Below, piece by piece: positions 6,687 to 9,006 of a stretch of DNA of 9,006 nucleotides. The translations under genes were made by a program, and so were the position numbers. How positions within the stretch are numbered: position 1 is the first letter of the stretch; every line of letters starts with the position of its first letter. Origin of the DNA: Myxococcales bacterium (GTDB lineage Bacteria; Myxococcota; Bradymonadia; UBA7976; UBA1532); contig JAGQJJ010000111.1 of assembly GCA_020430675.1 (NCBI GenBank), positions 1 through 9,006 of the forward strand. Reading direction: 5' to 3'. The notes under the pieces are model-generated. The model did not search any database, was not told the DNA's origin, and saw only the letters and a list, made by a program, of their open reading frames with translations.

Positions 6687-8321
6687 CTAACGCCCGGCTT
6701 CAAAGATCAGCTCGATGCAGCGCTGGTAGAGGTGCACGCAGGCGTTCTCGTAGGCGCGCTGCGCGGCGAGCACCTCGTCGGCGCTGCGGTCGGCGAGCAT
6801 CTCGGCGCGGGTGCCTTCGTCCTGCTCTTCGAGCTCGATGTCGGCGAGCGTGCGCTGCACTTCGAGGCGCTCGGCGAGCAGCAGCGCGACCTGCTCGGCG
6901 GTGGTGCGCTCGGCGTCGCGGGCGGCGCGCACCTTGACCTCGATGTTGTTGCGCCGCGCCAGCAGGTCGCGCAGCGAGCCGATATGCGGGTTGACGTCGC
7001 GCGAGCTGATGGGGCCCGGACCGCCCGAGACGGCGATCTCAAGCGTGCGCAGCACCTTGCGGTATTGCTGGTCGACGCCCTCGCGCGCGCGCACGCCGCC
7101 ATAGACGCGATGCTCGGCGATGCGCCGGCTGCTGCGGGCCTCTTCGAGCGCGCCGTCGAGCGCTTCGATGCGCTGCTCGAAGCGCGTGCGGTCTTCGATG
7201 CGCCGTCGGGCGCGCTCGTCGGCCATCTGCCGCTCGCGCTCGGCGTGGCTGGCTTTCTCGTCGAGCGCCGAGCGCGCGCCGGTGACCCAGGCGAGCGCGT
7301 CGGTCAACGGCTGCGGCGCCTCGCGAAGCTGCGGCCAGCCCAGGCGCACCGCGCGGCGCAGGGCGTCGGCGAAGCGATGCCACTCCGAGGTCACGCCCGC
7401 GGGCGGCACGCGGGGCAGCGCCGGGTCATGGCCGGTGTCGACCGGCGCCCGGCCGGGGATCTGGGCGAGGCAATGGTCGAGCGCCCGCATGACCCCGCCG
7501 GCATCGCTCGGGCGCGCGGCGGGCTCTTTGTCGAGCAGGCGGTAGACGAGCTGCACCAGCTCGCGCGGCAAGGCCAGGTCGGCGGGCAGCAGCGGCACCG
7601 GCTCCTTGGCGTGCATCGCGATGAGCAGCAGCGGGTTGTCGTGCTGGAAGGGCGGCTCGCCAGCGAGCAGGTGGTAGAGCACCGCGCCCACCGAGTACAG
7701 GTCGGCGGCCGGCCCGGCGCGCTCGCCGCGCGCGATCTCGGGGGCGCGATAGAGCGGCGTGCCCAGCGAGATGGGCCCGGTGGGGCTGTGCATGCGATGG
7801 GGGTCATCTTCGCCGACCGAGAGCAGGCCCAGGTCGATGAGCTTGATGTGGTCGGCGAAGTGGCCGGCGCTGCAAAGGAAGATGTTATGCGGCTCGATGG
7901 CGCGGTGCACGGCGCCGCGGCGATGCAGCACCTGCAGGGCGTCGCAGACCTGGCGCACGATGTGCACCGCACGGGCCGGGGCGAGGCGGCCGACCTCGTG
8001 CAGCTCCAGGCCCAGGTCGCGGCCGCGCAGGCGCTCCATCACCAGCCAGGCGCGACCGTCGCTCAGGCGGCCGCCGTCGAGCGCGTTGACGATATGCGGG
8101 TGGCGCAGGCCGCGGCCGACGTTCCAGGCGGTCAGCAGCCGCCCGGCATTGCGCTGCGCGTCGGGCGCGCTGAGCAGCGTGAGCTTGATCGCGACGCGGC
8201 GCTTGGTGGCGCCGTGCTCGGCGTCGTAGACGACCGCGCTCTCGCTCTTGTGAATCTTGCCGAGCAGCGTGTAGCCCCGCTGCAGCAGCTCGGCCGAGGC
8301 GTTGGCAGAGGACGAATTCAC
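6687..8321 (-). CDS. Ser/Thr protein-kinase-fold protein, probable pseudokinase, with C-terminal coiled coil
   Basis: Seen: 544 residues. A kinase domain spans about 16-285. The VAIK lysine (Lys46), an activation-segment DLG (163-165), GTPLYRAPE (187-195) and DLYSVG (207-212) are present. The catalytic loop reads VHRAIEPHNIFL, where family members usually have HRDIKPEN: the catalytic Asp is Ala141 and the following Lys is Glu143. The glycine-rich loop is also eroded (GKIHKSESAVVY), and the usual helix-C Glu appears to be Ala65. Residues about 355-405 and 460-525 are charged, heptad-like stretches suggesting a coiled coil; no membrane segment is evident. Inference: a signalling scaffold or allosteric regulator rather than an active kinase. 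The GTG start is supported by AGGGAG seven bases upstream. The gene lies 46 bases after an RND pump gene and 3 bases before the hydrolase gene. Retained Lys46, Asn146 and Asp163 mean nucleotide binding remains possible. Confidence 0.88.
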   Translation of the reverse strand: MNSSSANASAELLQRGYTLLGKIHKSESAVVYDAEHGATKRRVAIKLTLLSAPDAQRNAGRLLTAWNVGRGLRHPHIVNALDGGRLSDGRAWLVMERLRGRDLGLELHEVGRLAPARAVHIVRQVCDALQVLHRRGAVHRAIEPHNIFLCSAGHFADHIKLIDLGLLSVGEDDPHRMHSPTGPISLGTPLYRAPEIARGERAGPAADLYSVGAVLYHLLAGEPPFQHDNPLLLIAMHAKEPVPLLPADLALPRELVQLVYRLLDKEPAARPSDAGGVMRALDHCLAQIPGRAPVDTGHDPALPRVPPAGVTSEWHRFADALRRAVRLGWPQLREAPQPLTDALAWVTGARSALDEKASHAERERQMADERARRRIEDRTRFEQRIEALDGALEEARSSRRIAEHRVYGGVRAREGVDQQYRKVLRTLEIAVSGGPGPISSRDVNPHIGSLRDLLARRNNIEVKVRAARDAERTTAEQVALLLAERLEVQRTLADIELEEQDEGTRAEMLADRSADEVLAAQRAYENACVHLYQRCIELIFEAGR

Positions 8322-8328
8322 CGGCGCG

Positions 8329-8334
8329 CTCCCT
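8329..8334 (-). promoter_or_regulatory. Ribosome binding site for the GTG start at 8321
   Basis: On the minus strand AGGGAG lies seven bases before a GTG codon. It supports GTG as the start of the kinase-like gene, giving MNSSSANASAELLQRGYTLLGK with the kinase fold starting soon after. Confidence 0.6.
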
Positions 8335-8367
8335 CTCTGTCGGCGACGCCCGTCCCATGTAGCACGC

Positions 8368-9006
8368 TCATCCCTCTTCGGCTAGCCGCCCTTTCTGCTT
8401 CGGTTCACCGACCAGCCAGCGGTAGAGCACGGGGATGACCACCAGCGTCAGGCCGGTGGAGAAGACCAGGCCGGCGATGAGGGTGAGCGCGATGGGGCGG
8501 CGCAGCTCGGCGCCGTCGCCGCCGCCGAAGGCCATGGGCAAAAGGCCGAGCACGGTGGTCAGGGTGGTCATCAGGATGGGCCGCAGGCGCGTCTGGCCGG
8601 CGATGACCAGCGCCTCGTCGACCGGATGGCCCCGAAGCTGCAATTGGCGCGCGTAGTCGACGAGCACGATGGCGTTGTTGACCACGATGCCGGCGAGCAG
8701 GATCAGACCCAGCCACACAGGCATCGAGATCGGCATGGTGTAGGCCTCCAGGCCGAGGGCAACGCCGATGGTGCAGAACGGCACGCTGGTCATGATCACC
8801 AGGGGGTTGCGAATCGACTCGTATTGCACCGCCATGACCACGAATACCAGGAACAGGGCCAGGCCAAGCAGAGTGCGTGCGAGACGGTTGCTCTTGGCAA
8901 GTTGCTCATTCGCGCCGCCGTCGTAGAGCAGATAGCCGGTCGGCAGTTTGAGTACCTTGAGGGCGTCGTAGGCCAGGGCGCTGCCCTCGGTGAGGGTCAC
9001 GCCTTC
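8368..9006 (-). CDS. RND-family efflux transporter, C-terminal part (cut by window edge)
   Basis: Only the last 212 residues are inside the window; the frame stays open to base 9006, so the start lies outside. Seen: the final five membrane helices of an AcrB-type permease, beginning with ARTLLGLALFLVFVVMAVQYES, then PLVIMTSVPF, LAGIVVNNAIVLVDYAR, RLRPILMTTLTTVLGLLPMAFG, and a last helix ending VVIPVLYRWLV. These are hallmark segments of the RND superfamily (HAE1/HME permeases), which are proton-driven and work in tripartite envelope pumps with a periplasmic adaptor and outer-membrane channel. This implies a two-membrane cell, in contrast to the actinobacterial look of bases 1-470. The substrate cannot be told from this part. 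The stop is followed after 46 bases by the kinase-like gene on the same strand, so co-transcription is possible. Confidence 0.93.
   Translation of the reverse strand, partial: EGVTLTEGSALAYDALKVLKLPTGYLLYDGGANEQLAKSNRLARTLLGLALFLVFVVMAVQYESIRNPLVIMTSVPFCTIGVALGLEAYTMPISMPVWLGLILLAGIVVNNAIVLVDYARQLQLRGHPVDEALVIAGQTRLRPILMTTLTTVLGLLPMAFGGGDGAELRRPIALTLIAGLVFSTGLTLVVIPVLYRWLVGEPKQKGRLAEEG

Noticed and set aside
6732..8438. 568-codon open frame on the plus strand opposite the kinase-like gene
   Set aside because: Low-complexity composition, no domains, and it overlaps both the kinase-like and pump genes whose motifs are unmistakable.

Overview
This is a GC-rich (roughly 70%), gene-dense window with no RNA genes and no gap over about 100 bases. 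The layout is one plus-strand block (61-5753) meeting one minus-strand block (5769-9006) tail to tail, 15 bases apart. The gene set is a nonribosomal peptide synthetase (NRPS) release module, a lipoprotein joining cytochrome c to a PHM-like copper monooxygenase, a metallo-beta-lactamase-fold protein, a kinase-like protein with a coiled coil, and an RND pump. That mix resembles a Myxococcota or Bradymonadia-type bacterium, but this is inference. The first ~470-510 bases look different: they encode a DUF2510 plus one-helix membrane protein of a kind typical of Actinobacteria.

Plus block: a 1398-residue ORF (61-4257) begins with the DUF2510/transmembrane segment and then runs straight into the middle of an NRPS condensation domain, followed by adenylation, carrier and thioesterase domains. 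The first ~110 residues of the condensation domain are absent, so the join is either an assembly chimera or a disruptive rearrangement. A 159-base imperfect palindrome (2476-2634) sits inside the adenylation domain. It has 11-bp perfect terminal inverted repeats, is flanked by direct TCA triplets, and carries no stop in the host frame. Removing it with one TCA (162 bases, 54 codons) restores an ordinary adenylation-domain sequence. It therefore looks like a MITE-like or RPE-like element that has added 54 residues to a working gene, and it is the most interesting feature here. Downstream, after 101 bases, is the lipoprotein with a heme c site and a complete set of PHM-type copper ligands.

Minus block, in transcription order: the C-terminal part of an RND efflux pump (cut by the window edge), then a 544-residue protein-kinase-fold protein whose catalytic HRD aspartate is alanine and which ends in a long coiled-coil region (a likely pseudokinase). 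Last, 3 bases further, is a membrane-anchored metallo-beta-lactamase-fold hydrolase with all metal ligands present. The pseudokinase and hydrolase are almost certainly co-transcribed; the pump may share the transcript (46-base gap).
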